A DNA stretch of 64,000 nt from Pyxicephalus adspersus (taxonomy: Eukaryota; Chordata; Amphibia; Anura; Pyxicephalidae), in contig NC_092859.1 of the NCBI RefSeq assembly GCF_032062135.1, positions 90,952,843-91,016,842 of the forward strand. Reading direction: 5' to 3'. Made by a program: the position numbers and the translations under genes. The notes below the pieces were generated by a model that worked only from the letters and a program-made list of their open reading frames with translations, was not told where the DNA came from and ran no database searches. Each line of letters starts with the position of its first letter. The stretch's first letter is position 1. Below are positions 1 through 12,802 of the stretch, one piece after another.

Positions 1-3000
1 TGCTAGGGCTCAAAAATTTCCCTGTTCCAATAGAAAAAAAAGTAAATGGATGCAAATTTTCAGTTTTCAAGCTAATCTGCATTTTTGATAGTGAAGAAAA
101 AATTATTAGCCAATGTTTCTTTAAAGTAACAGGATGTCAAACAGAACAGAAAAAAAAAGCATTGCGGTGCGGTCAATTAGCTATACTAAAAAGCAATTGT
201 CAGCTGTTCTATGTTTGCAGTGGCAAATTTAGGGATGTGAATATTTTTACCTTGCACTGCTTTGTTACCAAATCTGATTTGTGGATAGTTCAGTCATTTT
301 TATTCTAAATAGAGTTTTGGTGCTATGGTATTGACAGAGAAATATCCTTTATTGTATTTTTTTGCTTCATTTGTCTTTCAGAATAGATTACAGTATTCTT
401 GAAGATATATTTTGGGCCTGAGTGCATACACCTAAATTGTATCCCAGTCATTTGATTGAGTTCTGCCTGCTGACAGCAGATAAGTATCATGTCAATTATT
501 AAGTATGAAAGTCAGAAGTATGGAAATAATGCTTCAGTGTAAGCTTAAATGTCTTCAGTTTCTTGTTGTATAGCATACCACTCTGGTGTACAAACTGCTG
601 CATAGATTATAACTATAAATTTATAGAACTTTTAAACATAGGATTCTATATAGCCTACCAAATTATTTCAAGCACTGGGTTATTATACATTCTTGACTTT
701 ACATTCAGGGGCACTCAACAGAAAACATAAGATTTATCTTGCATGTAGTTGATGAAAAAAAAGTTAAACATTCCTACCAAAATTCAGACTTTTTCTCATT
801 AGAAAGTGTCAAGAAGGCATCCTAAAGCTGAGAAAAGACTGTGACATTCGCAAAAATATTGCTTTATAGTGCTGGTGAATTGTTCTGGTGTTAGATTTAT
901 TGAATGACTAACTGCTGGATGGAACAGCAATACCAAGTCCTTTGGAAGTGTAGCACACTTATATTTCAGCCAAGAAACAAAGTAAAGACAAGTAAAGGAC
1001 ATTCAAAAATATAGAATGTCACAAACTTGTCACAAATGTCACAATGTCACAGTGCTTTTAGAATTGCTTTACATAGATACCAAAAAAGCACTTGTGTTGG
1101 TGCAGATTATTTAGAGGACAAATATTTCACTCCAACATCTGGAAGGACTAGCACTGCCTCACATTATGGTACAGTGGACAGAGCCATTATCCATTAGCAT
1201 CAGTCTGAATCCAGCTGGACTGCTCTGAAATAAGCTAAGTGAAATCTAATTGCTTGCTAGGGACTGTTTCATTTGACAAATCGACAATTAAAATATATCT
1301 AAAGGCACAATCATTCTTTTTAATTTTGGATAAAATAAAAGTTTTGCCATTTGTGTCCCATTGAGAAGGCATATTTCTTTTTTTACTGCAACCACGGCTG
1401 TCATCATTGGAAGACTTACCCTGTATTACTGTTTAGGTAACAACTTTAAAGTTTTTACTTTCTACTCACTGACAATGGTCACTAAAACAAAAAGATAATG
1501 TTTCTCCTGTAGAAACAGAGAACAAATATATGTTTTGGCTTGATATACTTTTTTAAGAATTGGAACTGTTTATTGACTAACTTAAAGTGAACCCTCCATT
1601 GCATAAAGCAAAGGTAAAAGGTAGGATTAAATTAACCTTACTCCTTAAACCTTAACTTTGCTTGGTGTGACTTCACCATTGCTCTGAGTTGACTCCTTGA
1701 ACACAGAACAGGAGCCTTTTCTGGGATAAGGTAAGTATAAATGTAAGTTTATCAATTTTAGGTACATTTTTCACTTACATATGATAGGTGATTATAAGAA
1801 GAGGCCTGGCCAACTTAAGCAGAAGTATATAATATATACCGAAATTAGTTTGTCACAAAATATACAATTAGAACACACTTGGTTCTTCACAAGGGACCAA
1901 GCTAAGCATATTACAATGGCCAGCTGCAAATGGGTAAACAGGACACTGACACATAAGACTAATACAACACTTGAAGGAACAGTCTGTGCTGCTCTCTCTT
2001 AATGTATATTTCCCATGGAGAAATCTATAGGTAGGAAGAATTAAAACAAATAGCATAGCAATACTAAGTTGTTTGCAGGCTTTTGTGTTGCTTCCTACTT
2101 TCTAAATTCTGGGTACCCCTCAAATATAATTATTTAATTGCAACAATTCTGTGTGCATAAACTATTTAAAATAATACTGGCAAGTGTTCCAATTGGTTTC
2201 CATTCACATAATCACAAATATTTATTGTTTCTTTAATAGGGTCCTAAATGACATGAAAAGCTATGTACTAGTGCCAGAACTCCATTACATTTATTCAGTC
2301 CTTTGGTCCAATTTATCTATTACACAAATTAGTATTTCAAAGGTGCACCCTGTACTTTATCAACATTAGCATTACATGGAAACAATGACAAATACAGAGG
2401 AGGATGATAAAGTGGAGTCAAATAAAAAGTGACCTTCTATACAAATTACAATGTAGGAAAAGTTATTGTATGAACAGTTCTGTAGGATGCCAAGAGTTTG
2501 TTTTTTCAAGAGCTCGATACTTTTAGTGATCATAGAGTCTCAAAATGACATACCGCAAGCAATGGGTCCCTCTAAGGAAATGTATAGTAGATTGCAGCTT
2601 TTAGGAAACCAATTATGGGAAATATTTGTACATATTTTGACAACTAGAAGCAATATTTATTACAATATAATTGTCTCTAGACAAATTCTTGTCCATATTA
2701 ATATTGTGCACAGATATTGGAGCTTAAGGGATGATTCTTTTGTAAAGTCCTGGTTGGTAATATATATATAAAAAAAAACTAAAATGTTGGAAGCACGGGC
2801 AAGGTCATTGAAAAAGAAGAGTTTGGGAATTATAGCAGGTTTGCACTTTACTGCATTTAGGAGTTTTTAAATTAATCCATTTAATCAAATAAAGAATAAT
2901 AAATAGGTTGAAATACCTTTCCAGGACACAATGTTCCTCAAGGTCCCCTCTAGTGATGCCCACTTGAGTGAAAGCTTTGGCATTGTTCTTGGGATCTTGG

Positions 3001-3975
3001 TAATAATGTAGAGCACATGATTTGAAAAGGGAGAGGAAGATGATATGGCCATGCTGCAGTTAGCAAATAAAAATAGAATAGGGAGCAGCTGACAAGGAGT
3101 ATGACTGTATAGGGGCATGATAGGGGGTCATGGAGGAGATGATGGGGGTATGTTGTAGCATATGCTAGGAGTGCACAGTGAAGCAAATGACGGGGGGATC
3201 CGTGGACAATCACCTTGCAGAATCCTATACATGTACTAATGTCTGCTGCAAATTTCATTGCCAACCTTACTTATAAAAGATACAATAAATTCAGCCAATA
3301 AGAAACTGTGCCATGCTGAATATGGTTTACAAATGTATTGTCCATAATCGTCAATGAGAAGGAGTTGATGGCAGCATGGTGCTCATGTTTTTCTATAAGG
3401 ACTGAGGGATTGGGGGGGTTTAGTGTTACAATAAGGAACTTTCAAAGATAAGATTTTCATAAACACTGATGCTCTTTAGGTTGCATATTATGTCAGTGTG
3501 AATGCATGTGTATATATTTTCATTGTCTGCAGTTATGTATGCATTTGTTGTCTACATACTTGCTTAAAGCCTCCTTTAGAGAATATAATATTGATTGAGC
3601 TTGTGCACTTGTGTGACTTGATGCTTCTTTTTGTGGTGTTAGCAACAAGTTCCATAAACACCCATCAGAGACATAAAGGTATGATTGGTACATACCATTG
3701 GGCCATTTTTGGATATTTTCGTGCCCTAGGCAAGAAACGCCTAGTTTCCCCCCACATCAGCAAGACATCTCCAGTGGTGCACATTCTCTTCCTCAGCTTT
3801 TTCTGGCATCTTCCTCAACACATGACATAATAGTGAAATAGATAAAACAATATGGAACTGAAAGTCCCAAATTGCAACGTGTGACAATGAGATTTTTAAC
3901 TTTCAATCAGTTTTTAATCCAATAAAACAATCAGACTTAAAGTACAGCTGAATTAAAACCTACTTCTGACCTACT
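1..3975. other. Intergenic, no gene recognised
   Basis: This is AT-rich single-copy-looking sequence with only short chance reading frames, none longer than about 110 codons and none resembling a protein family I know. I saw no splice-bounded exon, RNA gene or clear transposon end here. Confidence 0.6.
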
Positions 3976-4200
3976 GGACCTGATTTTTTAAAGCTCTACA
4001 AAACTGGAGAAGATACACTTTCAGCAGTGAACTCGGGTGTTCCAGCAAACCTGGAATAGATTTCTTAGAAGGCATTTGCTATTTGTTATTAAATGTTTTC
4101 AATCCTGGACCAGATCCATTACAGGTTTGCTGGATCACCCAGGTTCACTGATGGAAGTGTATGCTCTCCAGCCTTGGAGAGTTTTAATAAACAAGGTCCC
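3976..4200. mobile_element. Foldback MITE, copy A
   Basis: The two halves are near inverted repeats. The left arm reads ggacctgatt...aagctctaca and the right arm ends in ccttggagagttttaata...ggtccc. Internal pairs include acactttcagcagtgaact against gttcactgatggaagtgt. The same ~200-220 bp palindromic unit recurs at 11886, 13562, 30049 (partial), 41504 and 44869. It has no coding capacity. It is probably a non-autonomous DNA transposon, but its superfamily cannot be set because target duplications are not clear. Confidence 0.8.
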
Positions 4201-5622
4201 TTGTAACCAAGCAATGACAACCTTCTAAATCATCTATGACTTGGACTTGTTGGTAACTCTGGATTGAAAGTACATATGTTGTATCATGTGTACAAAGGAT
4301 TGATTACATCTGGCTGAGACTCTGATCACTTTCTATCAGGAAAAAAAAGTTGAAACAGCAGAATATTGTACATGTGTGTGCACTGTTTGGTGGCTTCTTA
4401 TGCATTAATTACTGATCTAAAAATCAACTGGATCAGTTGGCCAAGTTAAAAAGAGACTCTAGATCTGCCCATGAGTATCAGGGTTTTGGAGGAACTAAAA
4501 AATTGTATATGAGACCACTCATGAGATGTGTACCCTGGGCCTTACATTGTCCTGAAAACATACCTGGATCAAGTTATTTTAAAATCCTTGTAGTTTGCAG
4601 GCAACTAAAATATAAAAATATTTTAAACCAGCTGCAAAGATAAAATGTAAAAATAAAACAATGTGTATTTGTCCAGATATTATACCTGTTAACACATCAC
4701 TGCATAGTCTCACTCACATTCACTTTTTGTTCATTCAGTTTTTTATAACCTATTTAAAGTACATGGACAGGTGTTTAAATCGGCAAAGCTCTTTTAAGTT
4801 CTGTAGGGTATTGCTGTCTACTAGATCTGCAAGTGCTCACAGATGAATTTGGAAAAAACTAAAATTAGGCTGGCAGCTGAATACTGCAGAGGTACAGTCT
4901 ATGCCAAGAAAAAGAGTTTGCAAGATGTGCCAAGATGCAAAGTGAGGGCCGAGTTGTTCTAATTACTTTTATGGTTTTAATAATTTATTCATATTCAGGC
5001 AGGTTTTGTTCTACAAATGAGAAAGTTATTGTAACTGGACACTTGGTACATTTTAACATATGCATACAGAGCCTTAGCAATTAAATCAGATGTAAATGTA
5101 AAATGAGAGGCAACATTTGGGTTTTATCCACTGAAGATAAAAACATAGCTAGGATTTTATTATTTTCTCCAAACATTGATTATTCCTTATGTCTGGGTAA
5201 TACAATGTTCTACAGTTATTATTATGCTGCAGAGCTTTGTCTATCACAGAACATCACAGTAAATTTCTGTCTGACTGATTGACTTAACCTGCAGTTGTTA
5301 TTCAGGGTTCATTTACTAAGATTCATTTGGACAAATTTCCAATTAAAGTTGTGATATGAAAATGTCAAAGTTCCCAACTGACAACTTAAGTGAATCAGTT
5401 TTCGTTAAAGCAGCGCTTTTGTGCTCATTAAAATTAGTGACTGTTGTGGTATTTTTGCCAAACAGTTGTTACTGCTTTGATAATACAATATTAGTATGAC
5501 CTTTGCTGTTAATCTATATACTGTTGCATTATAAAGTTCCTGGGTAAATACCTACCATAGCTTTGGGAGTTTATTGGTCTTTTCTATAGAGAAATAATCT
5601 CATTCTCTGTTCTTTTATCTAG

Positions 5623-5698
5623 GATAAAAAGCCCATTGGACAACAGTTTGGGTATAATGCCATCAATAGGGTTTACTTTGCATTGAAAATTTTGCAAG
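5623..5698 (+). other. Exon-like segment, unknown product
   Basis: The 76-nt segment is preceded by a pyrimidine-rich tract ending in atctag and followed by a consensus donor (caag/gtgagt). One frame is open throughout (25 codons plus one base, beginning DKKPIGQQFG); the other two frames contain stops. I do not recognise the peptide and saw no partner exon on the same strand. It may be an exon of an unannotated transcript or a chance match to splice signals. Confidence 0.22.
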
Positions 5699-6059
5699 GT
5701 GAGTTGTTTTTTGAGATTAGCATATAGGGAGGCGCTGCATTAATAATGAATACCCAATCATAAACATTTATGTATTAGTAAGGGATATAAAAAAAATGTT
5801 TTTTTTTCTTACACATGGTAATGAATAAGGAGAACCTTACTTACTTAAGTTTATTAAACTACCTGTCTGCTATATCTTGGTGGATATACTGGGCCCCATC
5901 CCTATAGACATTTTTATAAACTTTCATCTATTTAAAACAACACCAGTATGGTAATAAGTGTTTGTTTTGAAGCTTTATGTTCAGTTCTTTTTGGTCAATA
6001 TCAGACGCCACTCTGTAATATTCAATAATCTCTATGTGGAGAACATTTAAATGACTTAC

Positions 6060-6203
6060 ATCTGGTGCTGAATCAGAGAGCCCAGGTTTGCTGCTGGGTT
6101 TGCTGCCAATGTGCTCTGCAAATACAAGGCGTTCCAGATCAGCTCTGTTTACATTCTGCAGAGTTGAAAGCAAAGTGATGTGGTTGTATAACAGAACGGG
6201 ACC
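6060..6203 (-). other. Exon-like segment, 48 open codons, unknown product
   Basis: Read on the minus strand, this 144-nt segment has a strong 3' splice site (pyrimidine-rich tract ending tttctttag) and a perfect 5' splice site (gcaccagat/gtaagt). Its length is exactly 48 codons and it is open from end to end, starting GPVLLYNHIT and ending GLSDSAPD, with a middle part RADLERLVFAEHIG. The composition looks protein-like: mixed hydrophobic and charged residues with few low-complexity runs. I could not assign it to a family, and no neighbouring minus-strand exon was identified. It may be a symmetric phase-0 exon of a gene transcribed opposite to NELL2, or an exonised or decayed fragment. Confidence 0.35.
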
Positions 6204-8239
6204 CTAAAGAAAACAAGCAACAAATGAAAAACTGTTAAAACATTACCAATAAGAAAAATGTATATAGTATTTTATTTTTGTACTTTGTGGTATTTTTTAT
6301 TTTTTGTCAAATATTGTTGTAAATTTGTATTTGTATTTGTCAATAATTTCTGAGTTGTAAATAATTACTGTAGAACCAGCAGGAATTTGTTCCACCTGTT
6401 TGGCTGAAGCAATCTATATATAAGGTGGCTAAATACTTACCTAACATTGTTTAAGTTATCTTAATTTAAAACAGAAATTACAAATATGAACAGACTTTAC
6501 AAAATTGTATTACTCCTTACAAAGTTGCTTTTGTCAAATTGAAGGAGATTTTTTTTTAAATAGGTACAACCGAACTTCAGATACTTCATTAGCATAGTTT
6601 TGCAAGCTGCTGTATGCTGTATGTCATATATCCTATTGGTGTAGGAACATGTTCAATACAAATCTAAAATGCTATAGAGGTTTTTGGTGGAAGTGACATG
6701 CAAAGTTTCCTTAGCCACAACACCTTTCCCCTGGCTTTTTTGTTTACACTACACAACATATGAAAATGAACCTAGAGGCTGGGGAAAATGCAATTCTTAA
6801 TCATGTGCAGGCGTTACATGATCAGTGGTGTCCTTATTGCCAAAAAGGATTGCACACTCAAAAGCGATGATGGCAGCTTCAGGGGATGCAACAATGACAA
6901 GTTCCTGGATCTGTCATCACTGAAGGGTGCTTTGAAGAAGGTACCATATATACTGAAGTATAATCAGAGTAAATATTATACCCAGGTGACACTAGTAGAC
7001 GGTGCTGTGACCTCATGTATAATGTAAATCAAACTCTTGCCTTCAGAGACATGAAGTTTGTTGCACAGTTTACATGAGGACACAGTATCATCTACTGGTG
7101 GCCAACACAAAAAATGAATGCACAAAAATCATTTAGGAGCAAGTGACCCATCATAACCAACTTAAAAGTACAAAATATTTTAAACTTGTAAAAACCTGAG
7201 AAATATATATAAACAGAACACGTGATATATCTTACCTATTTATATTCAATTTAAAAAACACATACATAAGTATGTGTTTATGCTTACCCATTATGTCAAA
7301 AGCTCATCAACACCAATGAAAGTGTAGTTACCCTTTAAGTTTCAAAATCCATTGTGCTTTTATTAGAAGTTGCAACTGTGCTAGAATCAATTTATTAAAA
7401 CTTCAGGCTAAACTTTTTTTTTTTTTTTTTTACTTTAGACCGATTGGGGAGGGCTCAGCCTTTTTTCAGCTTTTCCTTGTTAATGGAACAGGAGGTGTGG
7501 AGTCCCTATTGTCTTTATTTTCTGTGAACTTTGCATCCCATAAATTGACAAAAGTTGTTCTGAGTTACGGAGAAAGTACTAAAATCATTAAAAGCCAGAA
7601 AGCAAAAATTTTCTGACAGATGAATAACACCATCCACCATAATCTTCATACAGGTTTATATAAGAGCCAACTTGCATCTGTGAAATGTATTGGTGTGATA
7701 GACTACATGTTATTGTGCAATGCAATAAGGCCACACAAGTACACAACAAAAAAGGTGCATACACCATTTTTAGCAAAAGAATATACAACAACAAAAGGTA
7801 TTGGTGGGTGGCAGGGTGACAGATATGTTGGGGTGCCATTTAAACACAAATTCAAAGCAATGTGCATTAATTATTGTAACACAACAGCTCCGGATTAAAG
7901 AGTTAAATTCTGTGATTTAATTTACTGGCTGTGGCATCTGTCATTCAAGCTTGTTCTTTTCAGTTCTTTTCTAATTGTAATTTTAAATGTGGAAATCAAT
8001 TATTAGGATGCAGGGTTCCCAAGTGTCCAAGGATTTACAGACTGCCCATAAAAATGTAGGCAGATTGAGACTGCCAGTAAAGACCATAAAAAAAGAAATG
8101 TCTCTAAAAAGTATGGATTTTTTTTCGTGCTTTTGAGTATAGTCCAACCACAGGCTGCAATATTTTGATGCACAAAAATTTAAACATAACATCACTGCTA
8201 AAATGTTACTGATACAGCATCATTGGAGAAAACATTGGT

Positions 8240-9065
8240 GTAGATACACAGCAGTGGGCCAAAACATTAAAATCGCAGACACATTGATGATCTCACTGAC
8301 ACCTGACCAATGGTGGGATATATTGGGCAGCAAGTGACTGATTGTTCACTTCATCAGAGGGGACTGAAAGCAGAAAAAATGGGGAAGCATAATAGTATAC
8401 ATGATTGTGACAAGGGTAAAGCTGATAGCTAGATGGCAAAACATCTCTTAAACACCTGGGTGTGGGGTGTTTACAGCATGCAGTGGTTGATACAAAAAGT
8501 GGTCCAAGGAAGGTCAACCACTGAACCAGCGACTGGACCTGGGATGCCCTAGGTTTATTATTGTGAGTGTGGGTTGCCAAAAATGGGAAAGTGAGCAATG
8601 AAAGAAATTAGCCCTATCTTATAAATTATTTTTGACATTATGTAGATCAGCCTTTCTTGACCTTTTTAACATGGCGGAACCCCTTGAAATAACTTTCAGA
8701 TCTTCACGGAACCCCTACTATATTTACCATATCCTCAGCTCATGGTGCGTTAGGGCCAGTGGAAAAAGTGTCACCCTACAAAAAGATCATTGATGTCAAA
8801 GGTAAATGACCTGAGGGTCACAAGCTGTTCATTGATCAAGGAACCTGACTCAACCTGAGAGAAATTTAGGGTTTCATGGAACACTGGTTGAAAACCACTA
8901 ATGTACATTGTTGAATCCATGTGCATCAGATACCTGGGGAAAAGATGCACTATGAGAAGAGGACAAGCTGGCAGAGTCATTGTGACTTTTAGAATTTGCT
9001 GTTAACATATTGGTGCAGAATACCACATGGCATCTTCAGAGGCATTGTGCAGTTCATCCCAATGT
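8240..9065 (+). pseudogene. Tc1/mariner-like transposon remnant, broken transposase
   Basis: The left part (8240-8610) resembles a Tc1-like element common in fish and frogs: a terminal region with the phrase aacattaaaa, then ggtgggatatattgggcagc. A start codon at 8379 opens a degraded transposase N-terminus beginning MGKHNSIHDCDKGK, in the place of the helix-turn-helix DNA-binding region. A stop follows after 17 codons, and later matching pieces lie in shifted frames (gtggtccaaggaaggtcaac). The right part (8930-9065) matches later transposase coding sequence (acctggggaaaagatgc; ataccacatggcatcttcag), so a large internal part is lost. A hAT element interrupts it at 8648-8900. The family call rests on remembered consensus, not a search. 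Confidence 0.7.
8648..8900. mobile_element. hAT-type non-autonomous element nested in Tc1 remnant
   Basis: The element starts cagcctttcttgacc and ends ggttgaaaaccacta, imperfect inverted ends typical of hAT elements (family pattern CAGTGGTT...AACC). It is flanked by an 8-bp target duplication, atgtagat (8640-8647) and atgtacat (8901-8908), matching at 7 of 8 positions. No transposase is encoded. It lies between two pieces of a Tc1-like transposase, so it inserted after the Tc1 element. Confidence 0.75.
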
Positions 9066-11668
9066 TTCTAATAGTACTGTGATAATAAAAAAAACTTCCA
9101 CTGGTGCCACCACCCCTGTCTTTGTTCATAAGTACAAGGAAGTCTTGTTCTTTTCCAGTGAACAGCAAAGTTTTCATAGATTTCCAATATTGTGGCGAGT
9201 CTCATTCAATAAGCTACCTTGTGGTTTGTATACCTTTTCTTTCCATGGCCAATCAGTGGCACTGTGTGACTGTGGGAATGTCCATAATTCAGAGCCTGGG
9301 CTGTCAATATTGCAGAGCCCCAAGCACAGCGGTGCTGTACTAATAACAAAAAATGTTTTCCTTTTTCTCAAAATGTTTGGTAAAAGGGACAGTAGACGTA
9401 CACTAATGAAGATCATAAAATAAGGAAAAAAATAGGGTGGATGGAGTTGTTATTTTAGGGGGATGTAAAGGAATTTTTTTTAGTTTCGGATAGAGTGGGC
9501 TAGGGTTAGGTCCCCTTTCTGGAAAATTCATACCTATACTTATTAGAAAAATGTTGCAGAGCAAGAGGTTGGGAAAACAATTCCCCACTTGGAACATATT
9601 CTACTTTAATCAGTCTTTAAGATTGGAATTGTGTTTAGTTTAGTGAGTCTTCACGACAGAAAATGAAGGTAAATTTCCCCAGCAGAACAAAGGCAGCAAA
9701 ATAATAATAATAAATAACTAGCAGTGATTTGATTTTGCCCCTTCCCTAATTAGCTGAAGAAAAGAAAAAATTTGGCATTACGTACATTTTAAACATTTAT
9801 AGAAAGAACAAATAAATTGGCCCTGGCACAGTAAAACAAATACAATAATATTATCAGCCTTGAGAACTATGTTACCCTTATTAACCAGCCTTAGAACAGC
9901 GCCTCCCTAATTCAGTAATTTTCTTTGAGCTTAAAGCTGTAGTGGTTTAATACTGCAACTAATAAACTGCAGGCAAACAACTAAATTAACAAGGGGAATA
10001 CAAATATAAGAGCTGTTTTAGCTTCCAAAGTATATGCTTTTTTGTCCATCCAGCCCTAAGATGTACATGGCTCTGTCAGACAAAACAGCTAACCTAGTTT
10101 TCCTCAACTGAAAATATTTAGTACAACTTGGCTGAGTTTTCATCTTCATAACAAAGATGAGTATGTAGGAGTACAGTTTTTTCCAAAATCTCCTTTTGTA
10201 GTTTTGTGAGTCTGCATTGAATGTTACAGCTCATCCAATTACTTGCTCTATTAGGTGGTATTCTTTCTTATGTATGGTTAGTGACTCCAATCAGCATGGG
10301 GTTGTTAGTTGGCTGGCAAGGTATCTAACATTTGAGACACTTCCTAGCACATGGTCCTCTCTCTTGGGCGTCTGCCAGGTGAGGATGCCATTCTGGTTTT
10401 CTCCAGGATCCAGGTAGGTGGAGGGAGTGGTGTTCTGCAGGATTCCCCCCTTCTGGGATGAAACTCTGAAGATGCTGTTTGCAAGTAATGCCCTGTTTTG
10501 ACCTAGAGCAAATAAGATGCAAACCAAAATTTACATAAACATTTTTATAATGTAGCACCACAGCAGTAGCGCAGGTGCATTCTATATATATATACATTGT
10601 ACATGCATAGCGGCATGCTTGATGTAATGCACATGTTATCATACTGCAATGATATGAACAGAGCCTGAGGTTATTCATCTTTACTGATAGGAAAATCAGT
10701 CATTTTAAACAGATCATTATTTACATGCTAAATGCATGCCAAACCTCCCAAAATCTAATATCTTTCAAATTACCAGTCTGTTGATAAGGTGGCTGTATTA
10801 GCTTTCAGTTATTTTCATGTTTTTATTTCATTTATTTTAAATTGGTAATCCTGATAGTATCACATTTCCAGTCCTAGTAGACAATGCCCATTTACTTTTG
10901 TATCAAGACAAAAGAAACAGGATAGAACTACGAAACCTTACCCCTCTCTTATTATCCATACCATAGAAGAGTATTCTGTAGTCCTTAGAGATAGCAAAAC
11001 ACAATATTATTAGTAACAGTCAGTGAGCAATGGACATTCTCAGTTTGGCAATCAGATGTAACAAAATGATTTCAATGGTATATTTAACAGACTGAGACAG
11101 ATCAAATAGAAGAAGATAAAAGAAACAGATAAGCTTTTATAATTGAGATTTTTTTTGCCTTACCTATGACAAAAACATACATTTTCCTCTTGTGGTGCAG
11201 CGATTAATCTCCTTATTACTAGTATACCGGCCTTCTGAAAACACATGCTATGAATAATGTTAGAGCAGCTCGTGTTACACGTGAACATGCATATAAATTC
11301 CAGATTATACCGTGCTGCAGGACACTTCAACAACATACTGTTTACTTACCATGTGCTTCTTATACACAGGTCTGAGGCCAGTCTGCACAAGGGTTAAAAC
11401 AGACTGCTGTATACAAGCTTGGCCATGTGATCTCCCCAATCAAAACTGTCTCTAAATAAACCTGGACAGTGTAAAAAATCTATCCATCACTTAATTCAAA
11501 TTCCCCCATCAGTTTATGTGTGACCTTATCAGAGACTTGATGAACAATGTCCCTGGAAACATTTTACCCTTTTCAGTTAGGAGCACGATACATGACACAT
11601 TTGCCAGGTGTCAGCATGTATGGACATTCTATGATTAGACCTGAAAGAAAAAAAATAATTTCTACATT
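9066..11668. other. Intergenic, no gene recognised
   Basis: The longest open frame (137 codons at 9010-9423, +) starts inside the Tc1 remnant and shows no family resemblance. The rest is AT-rich non-coding sequence. Confidence 0.55.
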
Positions 11669-11880
11669 CTTAAAGAGAAAGTAAACTAAAAAAACAAAAC
11701 TGAGCAGGTGGGTAATATATTGCAGAAGGAATAGGTTATGTTTCTTCTGCAATAAAACAAACTAACCTGTCTGTTAGTAATTTTTTGCTGAGTGTACACT
11801 GAGCTGCACATGTGCGAGAGTTATACCACTTCATTCTGGCTGATCAAGATGGCCAAGACCAAGAACCTATAACAAAACAA
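11669..11880. repeat. Unclassified interspersed repeat, copy 1
   Basis: It shares the phrase atcaagatggccaa and a flanking purine-rich context with 38597-38812, where the order is ccaatcaagatggccaacag. Both copies begin near an aaagt-rich stretch, and copy 2 ends in a form resembling the complement (ttctactttatag). The family is unknown; this may be a short non-autonomous DNA element. Confidence 0.35.
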
Positions 11881-11885
11881 TATGC

Positions 11886-12103
11886 CAGATTTAATAAAGC
11901 TCTCCAAGGCTGGAGAGGATACACTTTCATCAGTGAAGCTGGGTGATCCAGCAAACCTAGAATGGATTTCTTCAAAGTCATTTGCCATTTGCTAGCAAAT
12001 GTTTTCAATCCTGGACCATGTCTATTCCAGGTTTGCAGGATTACCCAGCTTCACTGATGAAAGTGTATCTTCTACAGCATTGGCGAGCTTTAATAAATCT
12101 AGC
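11886..12103. mobile_element. Foldback MITE, copy B
   Basis: The left arm reads agatttaataaagctctcc and the right arm ggcgagctttaataaatct, with the internal inverted pair cagtgaagctgggtgatcc / ggattacccagcttcactg. It belongs to the same family as the copy at 3976. Confidence 0.85.
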
Positions 12104-12412
12104 TCAATGTGAGAAGAGATGGGTTTTTATTATATTATATACTCTTTTAGTACAAAACGATTTTTGATTTTTACATTGGTTAAAATAATTCCTACTATGT
12201 GCAAACTAAACAAGTCAGGGATCTGATTGCTGTGGTTGCTCTGTTTGTTTACACCCAGCACAGACCTGCTAGTGCCTTTGCATTTCAACCTTATAGTCTT
12301 GCACAAACTCATTAAGAACTGAGTGCAGTTGAGCTTATCAGCTAGTCTTTACTTTTTCTGCATAAGTTTAGTTTAGCCACACTGCTTCTTGCCTTCTGAC
12401 TTGAGAGGAAAA

Positions 12413-12802
12413 NNNNNNNNNNNNNNNNNNNNNNNNNNNNNNNNNNNNNNNNNNNNNNNNNNNNNNNNNNNNNNNNNNNNNNNNNNNNNNNNNNNNNNNN
12501 NNNNNNNNNNNNNNNNNNNNNNNNNNNNNNNNNNNNNNNNNNNNNNNNNNNNNNNNNNNNNNNNNNNNNNNNNNNNNNNNNNNNNNNNNNNNNNNNNNNN
12601 NNNNNNNNNNNNNNNNNNNNNNNNNNNNNNNNNNNNNNNNNNNNNNNNNNNNNNNNNNNNNNNNNNNNNNNNNNNNNNNNNNNNNNNNNNNNNNNNNNNN
12701 NNNNNNNNNNNNNNNNNNNNNNNNNNNNNNNNNNNNNNNNNNNNNNNNNNNNNNNNNNNNNNNNNNNNNNNNNNNNNNNNNNNNNNNNNNNNNNNNNNNN
12801 NN
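12413..12802. other. Assembly gap (390 N)
   Basis: A run of undetermined bases. Reading frames that cross it are artefacts. Confidence 0.99.

Larger units (their letters stand above)
4201..8239. other. Intergenic, with two unassigned exon-like segments
   Basis: Apart from the exon-like segments at 5623-5698 and 6060-6203, listed separately, this stretch is AT-rich non-coding sequence with homopolymer runs (for example T-rich at about 7408-7430). No known gene or complete repeat was recognised. Confidence 0.55.

Noticed and set aside
9010..9423. 137-codon open frame on the plus strand
   Set aside because: It begins inside the Tc1 remnant, has no family resemblance, and overlaps other open frames. 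It is probably chance.
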